A program made the position numbers and the translations under genes. DNA of 29,418 nucleotides, taken from positions 1 through 29,418 of IMG/VR virus record IMGVR_UViG_3300028610_002108. One strand, 5' to 3'. The notes under the pieces were generated by a model, which was given only the letters and a program-made list of their open reading frames with translations, ran no database searches and was not told the origin of the DNA. Below, in pieces: positions 6,216 through 11,787 of the stretch (position 1 is its first letter; every line of letters starts with the position of its first letter). The DNA comes from a virus.

Positions 6216-6272
6216 CAATCTAACTCGGTCCGCCTGCCCAGTCTTGACTTATCGTTCGTTATGGGTTATAAT
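6216..6272 (+). promoter_or_regulatory. Consensus promoter P4 with shared upstream block
   Basis: TTGACT (6244-6249) and the perfect -10 box TATAAT (6267-6272) have a 17-bp spacer. CAATCTA starts at 6216, 28 bp before the -35 box, as in the other module copies. It is the best match to consensus among them and drives the long gene chain beginning with the HTH gene. Its position rules out the ATG at 6261 as a start, since transcription would begin near 6279. Confidence 0.8.
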
Positions 6273-6320
6273 TATAACCAGGGGAAGGAGATACCTATCC
6301 CCATCAGAAAGGATGAGAAC

Positions 6321-6611
6321 TTGATCCCTAAAGAAGTACGCGACAGGATAGTGGTTACTAAATACCGACAAGGTGCGTCCATAGCAGAGATTATGGCTGC
6401 TGCCTCAGTTCGCTGCCCCAACACCCTCTATACGGTATTGAGGGCTCATTCCATCCCACTACGCCGGCCACGGGACGCAGATAGCTTGGATGCTCTAGTT
6501 GGCCCCCTCACCCACTTGCTATTTGAAGAGGGATTGGAGCCAGAAGAGGCAGCCAAGCAACTGGGGCAGCCGCTCCCACGGATCATGCAAGTCATAGAAG
6601 AGAGGTTATAA
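6321..6611 (+). CDS. Helix-turn-helix protein, probable regulator (96 aa)
   Basis: The frame extends up to an ATG at 6261, but that lies under the -10 box of P4. The first plausible in-frame start is the TTG at 6321, 7 bases after AAAGGA. Residues about 2-45 resemble a homeodomain-like or resolvase-type HTH (helix, then QGASIAEIMAAA, then a recognition helix near NTLYTVLRAH). A second helical repeat with EGLEPEEAAKQLGQPLPRIMQVI looks like another HTH. It is the first gene after a strong promoter, which fits a transcription regulator, perhaps controlling its own module. DNA target unknown. Confidence 0.7.
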   Translation: MIPKEVRDRIVVTKYRQGASIAEIMAAASVRCPNTLYTVLRAHSIPLRRPRDADSLDALVGPLTHLLFEEGLEPEEAAKQLGQPLPRIMQVIEERL

Positions 6612-6612
6612 C

Positions 6613-6693
6613 ATGTTTTGGTTAGCTTGGTTCTACAACCCCATCATCACCTATATCTACAAGGTCCAGCAAAAGGGCAAATATGCTATATAA
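6613..6693 (+). CDS. Tiny membrane peptide (26 aa)
   Basis: The ATG at 6613 lies 7 bases after an AGAGAGG site and one base after the previous stop. The peptide is aromatic and hydrophobic (W, F, Y, I) over residues 2-16 with a short basic tail, consistent with one membrane-associated helix. It overlaps the next gene by 11 bases. Short size limits certainty. Confidence 0.4.
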   Translation: MFWLAWFYNPIITYIYKVQQKGKYAI

Positions 6694-7057
6694 GCAACTA
6701 CCACTTGGAGAGATTCACGACCTGGTAGAGCGATATGCACCTGATCGGTTGCGTGGTACTGGTGACCCGTTCCTGGTAATCCATAAGGGCCACACCTATA
6801 GCATTACTTATTCCCCTGCTTTCTACTCTGGCAAGGGTGCTTGGGTCATCTGGGAGCCAGAGGTGCTAACCTTGCCTGAAGAGGCCCCTTCTTTTGCTGA
6901 GAGATATGGAGCTGGAGAAGATGGAGCACTGGCCACTCATACCATCGAGTGCGTCCTATGTGGGTTCGGGACGGTTACTACTGGCCTCCCAAGGGGATGG
7001 CAAAGCCGGGGTGGTAAAGGATATTGCCCCTCATGTATAGACAGGAATAGAGAATGA
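6683..7057 (+). CDS. Hypothetical protein with C-terminal zinc ribbon (124 aa)
   Basis: The ATG at 6683 overlaps the end of the preceding peptide. Residues 1-75 form a mixed domain (KGHTYSITYSP strand region). The C-terminal 40 residues hold CVLCG and CPSC pairs, a four-cysteine zinc ribbon. Such ribbons bind nucleic acid or proteins. The last bases overlap the next ATG as ATGA, indicating coupling. Precise function unknown. Confidence 0.65.
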   Translation: MLYKQLPLGEIHDLVERYAPDRLRGTGDPFLVIHKGHTYSITYSPAFYSGKGAWVIWEPEVLTLPEEAPSFAERYGAGEDGALATHTIECVLCGFGTVTTGLPRGWQSRGGKGYCPSCIDRNRE

Positions 7058-7317
7058 ATAAACAACAATTGGCAGCACTAGCAGACCAGCTCATAGAGGG
7101 AATGGTTATTGTGGGAGAGCACTCCCCTACCCTACCCCCTGGCCCTGAAGAAGTAGCATATGACTATGTCCTGAGCTTTGGTGAGGGTCTCTTTACTTGG
7201 GGATCACCTTCCTGGAGGGATACTATTGCTACCCAGCCACCAGGGAACAGCCCAAGGATGAAGGATGGGCAAAGGAAAGAGAAGTGGATACGGACAGTCC
7301 CTTCCTTACTGATCTGA
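7054..7317 (+). CDS. Hypothetical protein (87 aa)
   Basis: It starts in the ATGA overlap at 7054. The N-terminal 20 residues are helical, then comes a Pro-rich stretch and an aromatic segment (FTWGSPSW), and the tail is basic. No family is recognised. It overlaps the next small frame by 34 bases, unusually much, so one of the two may be mis-called. Confidence 0.55.
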   Translation: MNKQQLAALADQLIEGMVIVGEHSPTLPPGPEEVAYDYVLSFGEGLFTWGSPSWRDTIATQPPGNSPRMKDGQRKEKWIRTVPSLLI

Positions 7318-7370
7318 TCCAGATACTAGAGGACAACAGCATTCCTCTGCCAGAGGCCCTTGTCTTATGA
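7284..7370 (+). CDS. Tiny acidic peptide (28 aa), GTG start
   Basis: The GTG at 7284 lies behind AAAGGAAAGAG. The product is an acidic, Leu-rich single helix ending with a TGA that overlaps the next ATG in ATGA. Only this coupling and the ribosome binding site support it. It may merely carry ribosomes to the next gene. Confidence 0.35.
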   Translation: MDTDSPFLTDLIQILEDNSIPLPEALVL

Positions 7371-7537
7371 TTACTCTTGCCATTACCGCGTGGGTACAAC
7401 TGTTTATCATGCTCATCATTCTCAAGGAGGACTTGCCCTACGAGCTAGAGTGCGTCCTTATGGGCATATTCGTCACTGTGGGCCTAATCTCGCCAGCCCA
7501 AAGCAATCTTGCAGACCAAAAGAAGGAGCAAAAATGA
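7367..7537 (+). CDS. Small two-segment membrane protein (56 aa)
   Basis: The ATG at 7367 overlaps the preceding stop (ATGA) and the TGA at 7535-7537 overlaps the next ATG. Hydrophobic segments at about residues 2-19 and 29-42 are separated by an acidic loop (KEDLPYELE), and the C-terminus is hydrophilic with QKKEQK. The hairpin topology is holin-like in size, but the early position makes a lysis role uncertain. Confidence 0.55.
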   Translation: MITLAITAWVQLFIMLIILKEDLPYELECVLMGIFVTVGLISPAQSNLADQKKEQK

Positions 7538-7617
7538 GTCCCCTTGCGACGATAATCTTATTTGCAGCAGTAATACTGGTCCCCATCTTGATAGTCCTCC
7601 TTGGGGGAAAGAAATGA
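7534..7617 (+). CDS. Single-pass membrane peptide (27 aa)
   Basis: The ATG at 7534 lies in an ATGA overlap and is preceded by AGAAGGAG, so it is preferred over upstream extensions of this frame. Residues 4-22 are continuously hydrophobic and the C-terminus is GGKK. It is one transmembrane helix with a basic end. Its TGA overlaps the next ATG. Confidence 0.5.
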   Translation: MSPLATIILFAAVILVPILIVLLGGKK

Positions 7618-7793
7618 AGGGACCATCCCAAGTCAAAGAGAGTAATAACTTGAAAAGGGCCCTTGCAGACCCAACACTAGATGTGGTGCCCTGCCAAGGA
7701 TGTAAAACCCCTTTGGTCGTCCCAGTAGGACTCCACGACGAATGGTGGTGCCCTGGGTGTGCCTTTATAGACCAAGAGGAAGGTCAATCGTGA
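7614..7793 (+). CDS. Zinc-ribbon protein (59 aa)
   Basis: It starts in the ATGA overlap at 7614, behind a GGGGGAAAG site. CQGC and CPGC pairs, about 25 residues apart with a WW before the second, form a classic zinc ribbon. The N-terminal 25 residues are polar and the C-terminus is acidic. It could bind nucleic acid or a host protein. Its stop overlaps the following GTG (GTGA). Confidence 0.6.
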   Translation: MKGPSQVKESNNLKRALADPTLDVVPCQGCKTPLVVPVGLHDEWWCPGCAFIDQEEGQS

Positions 7794-8044
7794 AGAGGCC
7801 ACCACCTGGATTACCCTATATCCCAGCGGAGTGTTATGAGGCCCTGGACGTGTTCACCAATGAGGAGCTTTCTATCTTACACTCGTGGTACGATAAGGAT
7901 ACGGGTGTGTTCCAGTGTATAGGGTTTATGAACCCCCTCACTGGTAGGATAGCCAAGTGGGCTAACCCTGAGAAGTATAAGGCCCTTGAGGTGCTAGAGG
8001 ACCAGGTCAGAAAGGAGTGCCCAGTATTAGTACCCTTCTTATGA
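7790..8044 (+). CDS. Hypothetical protein (84 aa), GTG start
   Basis: The frame extends upstream, but the GTG at 7790 overlaps the previous stop as GTGA and follows AGAGGAAGG, so it is the likely start. The protein has a Pro-rich N-terminus, an acidic helix (YEALDVFTNEELSILHSWY), a short strand region with Cys and Trp, and a C-terminal charged helix. No family is recognised. Confidence 0.6.
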   Translation: MKRPPPGLPYIPAECYEALDVFTNEELSILHSWYDKDTGVFQCIGFMNPLTGRIAKWANPEKYKALEVLEDQVRKECPVLVPFL

Positions 8045-8157
8045 TGCTAACGGCAATAGCATATAGATTCCTGGACCGTATCAAGAGTGCAGGGGCCTGT
8101 ACCCCAGAACAGGGGGGTATACTCCCCAGGCCAATGGTACGGTCCAGGGATGTGTGA
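8041..8157 (+). CDS. Doubtful small frame over a structured region (38 aa)
   Basis: An ATG at 8041 overlaps the previous stop (ATGA) and opens a 38-residue basic frame. However, the DNA beneath forms a three-tier nested hairpin (8070-8148), which better explains its sequence. Translation is possible through coupling but unproven. Confidence 0.25.
   Translation: MMLTAIAYRFLDRIKSAGACTPEQGGILPRPMVRSRDV
8070..8148 (+). other. Three-tier nested hairpin
   Basis: CCTGGACCGTA (8070-8080) pairs perfectly with TACGGTCCAGG (8138-8148). Inside, GGCCTG (8094-8099) pairs with CAGGCC (8127-8132), and directly inside that TACCCC (8100-8105) pairs with GGGGTA (8114-8119). No T-run follows. The gap between the genes at 8044 and 8189 is filled by this structure, so it may be an attenuator, an mRNA processing site or a small structured RNA. 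Confidence 0.6.
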
Positions 8158-8188
8158 GTTATTGACTAGACTATAGAAAGGAATAGCT

Positions 8189-8323
8189 ATGAAGCTGCAT
8201 ATTCAAGGATGGGCGACCAGCCCCAAGGAACGGGGCAGACGCACCAAGAAGTACAAAGAGTGGCGCAAGCGGCGTAACAAGAGGGCACGGCGGCAACGCA
8301 AGGTGAACCAGCAGCATGGATAA
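8189..8323 (+). CDS. Very basic small protein (44 aa)
   Basis: The ATG at 8189 follows GAAAGGAATAG. About half of residues 15-41 are Arg or Lys (RRNKRARRQRK-type runs), which predicts nucleic-acid binding. The frame overlaps the start of the next gene by 8 bases. The strong charge bias could partly reflect codon chance, but the ribosome binding site is good. Confidence 0.55.
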   Translation: MKLHIQGWATSPKERGRRTKKYKEWRKRRNKRARRQRKVNQQHG

Positions 8324-8639
8324 GACTGGACTGCCGCAGTGGGATGGGCCAGGAGGACCACCTGTAAGGGGGGTTCAAGTGGTCTACTTCCCCGATCATG
8401 TCTTGGCGACAGGGGTGCTTCTTCGTTATACCCATCCAGGCACCGAGTTTGGCTTTATCACCAACGTGCGCCCTGAGAAGGGAATGGCCTTTGTACGATA
8501 CTGGAGCTCTTTTAATCCAGAGGAACTGCGTACCACGGCCAACTCAGAGTATACACCACTAAAGAATCTATGGCCCAGGATCAGTAAGCCCTGGCCTGTA
8601 GTCGATGCACTATTAGAAGAAATGAAAGGAGACAAGTAA
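8316..8639 (+). CDS. Conserved-type phage hypothetical, small beta-barrel-like (107 aa)
   Basis: It overlaps the preceding gene and ends in a TAATG overlap with the next. A segment with GFITNV, FVRYW and ELRTTANSEYTPLKNL resembles, from memory, short phage proteins of unknown function that look like an SH3-type beta barrel. The region after residue 85 is helical. A role in nucleic-acid or protein binding is a guess. Confidence 0.65.
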   Translation: MDKTGLPQWDGPGGPPVRGVQVVYFPDHVLATGVLLRYTHPGTEFGFITNVRPEKGMAFVRYWSSFNPEELRTTANSEYTPLKNLWPRISKPWPVVDALLEEMKGDK

Positions 8640-8932
8640 TGAATACTGATGCTATCTTTGAGGCTATAAGCCAAGCCGCAAAAGCAATGGCCCTAGACTG
8701 TAAGGTGGCAGAGAAAATAGAGCAGATCAAGAGCGTGGCAGAGCAGAGATGTGGAAATTGCCGACTATGGATGACGTCCCGATGCGCGCCTGAAAAGGAG
8801 CATGGGCAGTTCAAAAGCATGAATAGTCCTGGGTGTAATAGTCTGGCCCCATCCTCTAGCTCACTACAGTTACACGAGCAGTATACAACCGAACTTGAGG
8901 CTTTACTAGTGGAAACAAAAGGAGACAAGTAA
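8639..8932 (+). CDS. Hypothetical zinc-binding protein (97 aa)
   Basis: Translation would be coupled through TAATG. The N-terminal 35 residues form an Ala/Glu-rich helix. Then CGNCRLWM, a later Cys before PEKEHG, and PGC form a four-cysteine knuckle of the kind seen in small phage proteins (CxxC-W-M...C...C). The same 18-base end/start block (AAAGGAGACAAGTAATGA) occurs at both of its ends, so it may be an inserted or duplicated cassette. Confidence 0.65.
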   Translation: MNTDAIFEAISQAAKAMALDCKVAEKIEQIKSVAEQRCGNCRLWMTSRCAPEKEHGQFKSMNSPGCNSLAPSSSSLQLHEQYTTELEALLVETKGDK

Positions 8933-9414
8933 TGAGCAAGGAAAAAACAACCACCTTACGGACAGTACTATTGAAGGAGCTCAAAGAGGCCCAGTGTAAG
9001 GCTGGACGTATTCGCAGGGCCCTGAAGGGGACACCCGAAGGGCTGTTGAGCATGGAGGTCCGGTCTGGGTCTGCCTACTTCTGGAAGTACGAGAAGCGAG
9101 TGTATATGACCTATAGGGCTGGCCTGGGAGAAGAGAAGACGACACGCTTCCGAGACGTCAGTGCCAGGCTCCTGGAACTTTCAGGTCTAGACCAGGTACC
9201 AACCAAGGGCAATAAGTTCTATCGCGGCCTCCAGGAGCAGGAGTTTCCACTCCTTGATGGGCAGACCATTGTAGAACTATATTGGACCGACAAAGCCTTG
9301 GAAGAGATGCCTTGCCATAAGATAACGGTCGTCCGTAACGTGGACATCGAATGGTGTGGTGAGGGTGATCCGCCTCTACAAGCCGGTGACGTTATCGTCA
9401 AGGAGGACAGGTAG
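8932..9414 (+). CDS. Hypothetical protein (160 aa)
   Basis: It starts in the TAATG overlap behind AAAGGAGA. Residues 1-35 form a basic helix; the remainder is mixed alpha/beta with alternating aromatic and charged residues (SAYFWKYEKRVYMTYRAG) and ends in an acidic segment. No catalytic motif is recognised. It is the longest gene in this chain and unlike anything I can name. Confidence 0.7.
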   Translation: MSKEKTTTLRTVLLKELKEAQCKAGRIRRALKGTPEGLLSMEVRSGSAYFWKYEKRVYMTYRAGLGEEKTTRFRDVSARLLELSGLDQVPTKGNKFYRGLQEQEFPLLDGQTIVELYWTDKALEEMPCHKITVVRNVDIEWCGEGDPPLQAGDVIVKEDR

Positions 9415-9415
9415 T

Positions 9416-9763
9416 ATGGATTTTCAACGCTTTTTCAACGACCCAGGGGATAGAGACGGTTCCCCCCCTGGGGAGGGTCTGGTTGGATTGCTACTCTTGC
9501 AGCATCGTAAGCAAGAACAGTTCCAGGAGGCAGCAGATAACTTGGCTTGTTTAGAGACCGACGTCAATGACTACCAGAGACGCGTCGAAAATGCCATCAG
9601 TGCTCATATGGGCCTTCATGAGCTGGTTACTCTGGTCGTCCATAGCCCCCACCTACCAGTGGAAGAGGTCTGGCTTTGTAGGCTCGTCCCCGAGCATGGC
9701 CCCCTTACTATGACTCGGGTTTCTCAGATTCAGGCTTGCGCGATTATGGAGGTGCCATTCTAA
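9416..9763 (+). CDS. Hypothetical helical protein (115 aa)
   Basis: The frame is open further left, but the ATG at 9416 follows AAGGAGG at good spacing and one base after the previous stop, so it is chosen. The N-terminus is Asp/Gly/Pro-rich, followed by a helix with QHRKQEQFQEAADNLACLE that could form a coiled coil, then a His/Leu/Val domain. Its TAA overlaps the next ATG. Function unknown. Confidence 0.65.
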   Translation: MDFQRFFNDPGDRDGSPPGEGLVGLLLLQHRKQEQFQEAADNLACLETDVNDYQRRVENAISAHMGLHELVTLVVHSPHLPVEEVWLCRLVPEHGPLTMTRVSQIQACAIMEVPF

Positions 9764-10260
9764 TGAGAACATATATGAAGGATGGACGATGCGCCGTATG
9801 TGGAGCATACCGTACCCGGGAGACTCTTCAGAAGTTTCGAGAGGCAATAGACGCCACCATTGCCCAGGCCCTGGTCACAAAGGCAGATCTGAAGGAGATG
9901 ACATTTCCAACCGAGTGCTGCCCTGTACCTGAATATATCAGCTTACGAGAGTTTGCCTCTGCTTACTATGGCAAGGTCTGGTATCGCAATCCTATTGCGC
10001 CCTGGTCGCAAAGGCAGCTACAGGTACACTTTGAGGAGATCATCTTCATTTCCAAAATGTACCACCTGTACCGATTCGGCAACTACACTGACCTCCAAAG
10101 GTACTTTACTGACTATGATAATGGAGACATACTCGTTGCCGACATCACTGATGAGGTACTGCCAGCCTATAGGGTACGGGCGGTTGACCCAGATAGTGAC
10201 CTGGGCAAGCAGGAGATCGCACTCGATGCAATACGTACCATAGAAATGGAGACGGCATGA
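9763..10260 (+). CDS. Hypothetical protein with Cys pair (165 aa)
   Basis: The ATG at 9763 overlaps the previous stop (TAATG) and is preferred to an in-frame ATG at 9736 inside that gene. A CAVC pair near residue 10 and a CC near residue 49 could bind a metal. The rest is helical with many Tyr and Phe and an acidic C-terminal third. The end overlaps the next gene as ATGA. No family is recognised. Confidence 0.65.
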   Translation: MRTYMKDGRCAVCGAYRTRETLQKFREAIDATIAQALVTKADLKEMTFPTECCPVPEYISLREFASAYYGKVWYRNPIAPWSQRQLQVHFEEIIFISKMYHLYRFGNYTDLQRYFTDYDNGDILVADITDEVLPAYRVRAVDPDSDLGKQEIALDAIRTIEMETA

Positions 10261-10568
10261 AAGCAATCACCAAGCTGCGCACACGTGATATTGGCCTGTG
10301 CCGTCTGGAAGACGGAACCGTGGCACTGTATGCCGAAACCGGCAATGAGACCTATTTCTATCCTATGGAGAAGTGGTCAGACCCTTACCTTTTAGAGCTA
10401 ACGCAGTACCTCATCCTCAAGTATGGAGAAGCAACGAGTCCTTACCTGGCATTCTTGAAGAAGCAGCAAATAGATATCCAGGAGAGCTTCTTCGATGAGG
10501 ATGGTAAGCTCCTGCGTGAGAAGGTCATAGTGGCAGTAGATTCTTACATACTGCAGGGTCTTGACTAA
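10257..10568 (+). CDS. Hypothetical protein (103 aa)
   Basis: It starts in an ATGA overlap and is the last gene of this chain. The N-terminal 40 residues look strand-rich (IGLCRLEDGTVALYAETGNETYFY), followed by helices and an acidic segment. Its last 22 bases before the stop coincide with the conserved upstream block and -35 box of promoter P5, so coding and promoter functions overlap. Function unknown. Confidence 0.65.
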   Translation: MKAITKLRTRDIGLCRLEDGTVALYAETGNETYFYPMEKWSDPYLLELTQYLILKYGEATSPYLAFLKKQQIDIQESFFDEDGKLLREKVIVAVDSYILQGLD

Positions 10569-10590
10569 ACGCCTGTTGATAGTATATAAT
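10533..10590 (+). promoter_or_regulatory. Promoter P5 with shared upstream block, inside a gene end
   Basis: CATACTGCAGGGTCTTGACT (10547-10566) matches the P3 block over CATACTGCAGGGTCT and supplies TTGACT (10561-10566). TATAAT lies at 10585-10590 with an 18-bp spacer; an alternative TATATA gives 16. The far upstream part reads TAGATT rather than CAATC. It drives the HTH gene at 10635 and possibly the replication block. Confidence 0.7.
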
Positions 10591-10634
10591 TAAAGGTAGT
10601 CGGTTTTAATTTACTTTTAGGGGATAATATACTT

Positions 10635-10973
10635 ATGACCATGGCAGTAGCGGCGCTGGTTAAAGGGGACAGCCTATGGGTAGTCCAAATACCCTCGGCA
10701 GATATCTATACCATCCAAGAGGTGTCTAGGATACTTGGTACGGCTGCCCCTATGGTCTATGGATACATCAACAAGGGCAAATTACCTGCCTATATCCTAG
10801 ACGGGGTCAAGCATGTTAAGCATTCTGACTTGGTCTCCTTTGCCGCCCGTCGTAGGCAGTTGCGCCGGTCTATAGGTGCCAAGATTAAGCCCCAAAGGAT
10901 TGTACCTCACCAGAAGGGGGATCCCTCTATCCGTAAAGACTTTAGTATCCCACTAGAATATGTAGACGAGTAG
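10635..10973 (+). CDS. Excisionase/MerR-type helix-turn-helix protein (112 aa)
   Basis: Residues about 22-62 carry the pattern TIQEVSRILGTAAPMVYGYINKGKLPAY, followed by a HVKHSDL segment, matching the winged HTH of excisionase and MerR-like (HTH_17) proteins. Arg-rich DNA-contacting residues follow (ARRRQLRR). It has its own promoter (P5) and terminator, so it is a monocistronic regulator, probably controlling early or replication genes. An excisionase role is unlikely as no integrase is seen. Confidence 0.8.
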   Translation: MTMAVAALVKGDSLWVVQIPSADIYTIQEVSRILGTAAPMVYGYINKGKLPAYILDGVKHVKHSDLVSFAARRRQLRRSIGAKIKPQRIVPHQKGDPSIRKDFSIPLEYVDE

Positions 10974-11049
10974 TCTGCCAGTATTAGAAGAGGTACTGGT
11001 TGGGTTGGGGTGGTTATGGCTTGATCGCTCCAGACTACTCGTCTTTTTT
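10964..11049 (+). terminator. Rho-independent terminator with long, structured loop
   Basis: AGACGAGTAGTCT (10964-10976), which includes the stop codon of the HTH gene, pairs perfectly with AGACTACTCGTCT (11032-11044), and a run of T residues follows to 11049. The 55-base loop contains its own CCAGTA/TACTGG hairpin (10978-10999) and a G-rich stretch (10998-11014). The long structured loop is unusual for a simple terminator and could sense a ligand or protein. Confidence 0.75.
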
Positions 11050-11075
11050 CGTTATCATGTCCAGAAAGGACTATT

Positions 11076-11585
11076 ATGAGAATCTTATCAATTGACCCAG
11101 GAGAAACAAGTGCATTCGTAATTGGGAATATAAGACCAGCCATGGCCGGTCGTGACTCCCTTTGCATCACTGATTGGGGTATATGGACGGGTATGGAAGA
11201 GCTGGCTGCCCTAGTAGAGAATAACCTCTTTGAGAGGCTGGACGCCATCGTTATTGAAGACTATAGAGTCTATCCTCACAAGGCCCAGCAGCATGTAGGT
11301 AGTCAAGTCTACACGGCCAAGGTAATAGGTCGTATAGAATGGTTCGCCTTCAAGTCTGCTACCTTTATGTACTACCAAATGGCCGCCCAAGCCAAGGGCA
11401 GATGGCCGAACTCCCGTATAAAGCAATACCCTGTATTGAAGAGGTTTCTATCCCATCCAGGACTCAAGGGACAAGGAGGGGCACGCAAGCATATTCTCGA
11501 TGCCTATCGTCACCTTTTGACCCACCTAGAGACTGTACAGGAACTTGACTTCGATGGCGTGGTAGAATGGACCTACAATGTCTAA
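11076..11585 (+). CDS. RuvC-like Holliday-junction resolvase / RNase H-fold nuclease (169 aa)
   Basis: The ATG at 11076 follows AGAAAGGA. The N-terminus SIDPGETS supplies the first acidic residue (Asp7). IVIEDYRVYP gives the second (Glu61), and HILDAYRH near residues 139-146 gives the C-terminal Asp142 with His139. This order and spacing are those of RuvC-type nucleases, which cut four-way junctions in recombination and replication intermediates with two metal ions. It opens the replication and recombination block after the terminator and overlaps the next gene by 8 bases. A general RNase H-fold nuclease is the alternative. Confidence 0.8.
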   Translation: MRILSIDPGETSAFVIGNIRPAMAGRDSLCITDWGIWTGMEELAALVENNLFERLDAIVIEDYRVYPHKAQQHVGSQVYTAKVIGRIEWFAFKSATFMYYQMAAQAKGRWPNSRIKQYPVLKRFLSHPGLKGQGGARKHILDAYRHLLTHLETVQELDFDGVVEWTYNV

Positions 11586-11787
11586 GACAAGACTATCTAA
11601 ACGTGAATATGTCCAGTCCTTAGAGATAGCTGCCAATGGATACGACTTCTATGGTATCGTGGCAGCTGCTATGAGAGAGGCTGATAACAAGAACTTGGAG
11701 CGTTTACGTATTGCGTTTCCTGGGGTATATGAGTCGCTCCTTAACTGGAAGGGCAAGAAGGTATGGCCCTTGGAGTCGGAATCATGA
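11578..11787 (+). CDS. Conserved-type small phage protein (69 aa)
   Basis: The ATG at 11578 overlaps the resolvase gene. The central FYGIVAAAMREADNKNLERLRIAFPGVYESL resembles, from memory, a widespread group of short phage proteins of unknown function. It is helical throughout. Its TGA overlaps the helicase ATG (ATGA). It may be an accessory factor to the flanking resolvase or helicase, but this is guilt by association only. Confidence 0.65.
   Translation: MSKTRLSKREYVQSLEIAANGYDFYGIVAAAMREADNKNLERLRIAFPGVYESLLNWKGKKVWPLESES

Noticed and set aside
6261-6320. ATG at 6261 as the start of the HTH gene
   Set aside because: It precedes the expected transcription start because the -10 box TATAAT is at 6267-6272.
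10635-10973. Excisionase of an integration module
   Set aside because: The HTH type fits, but no integrase or attachment-site duplication is visible, so a transcription regulator is more likely.
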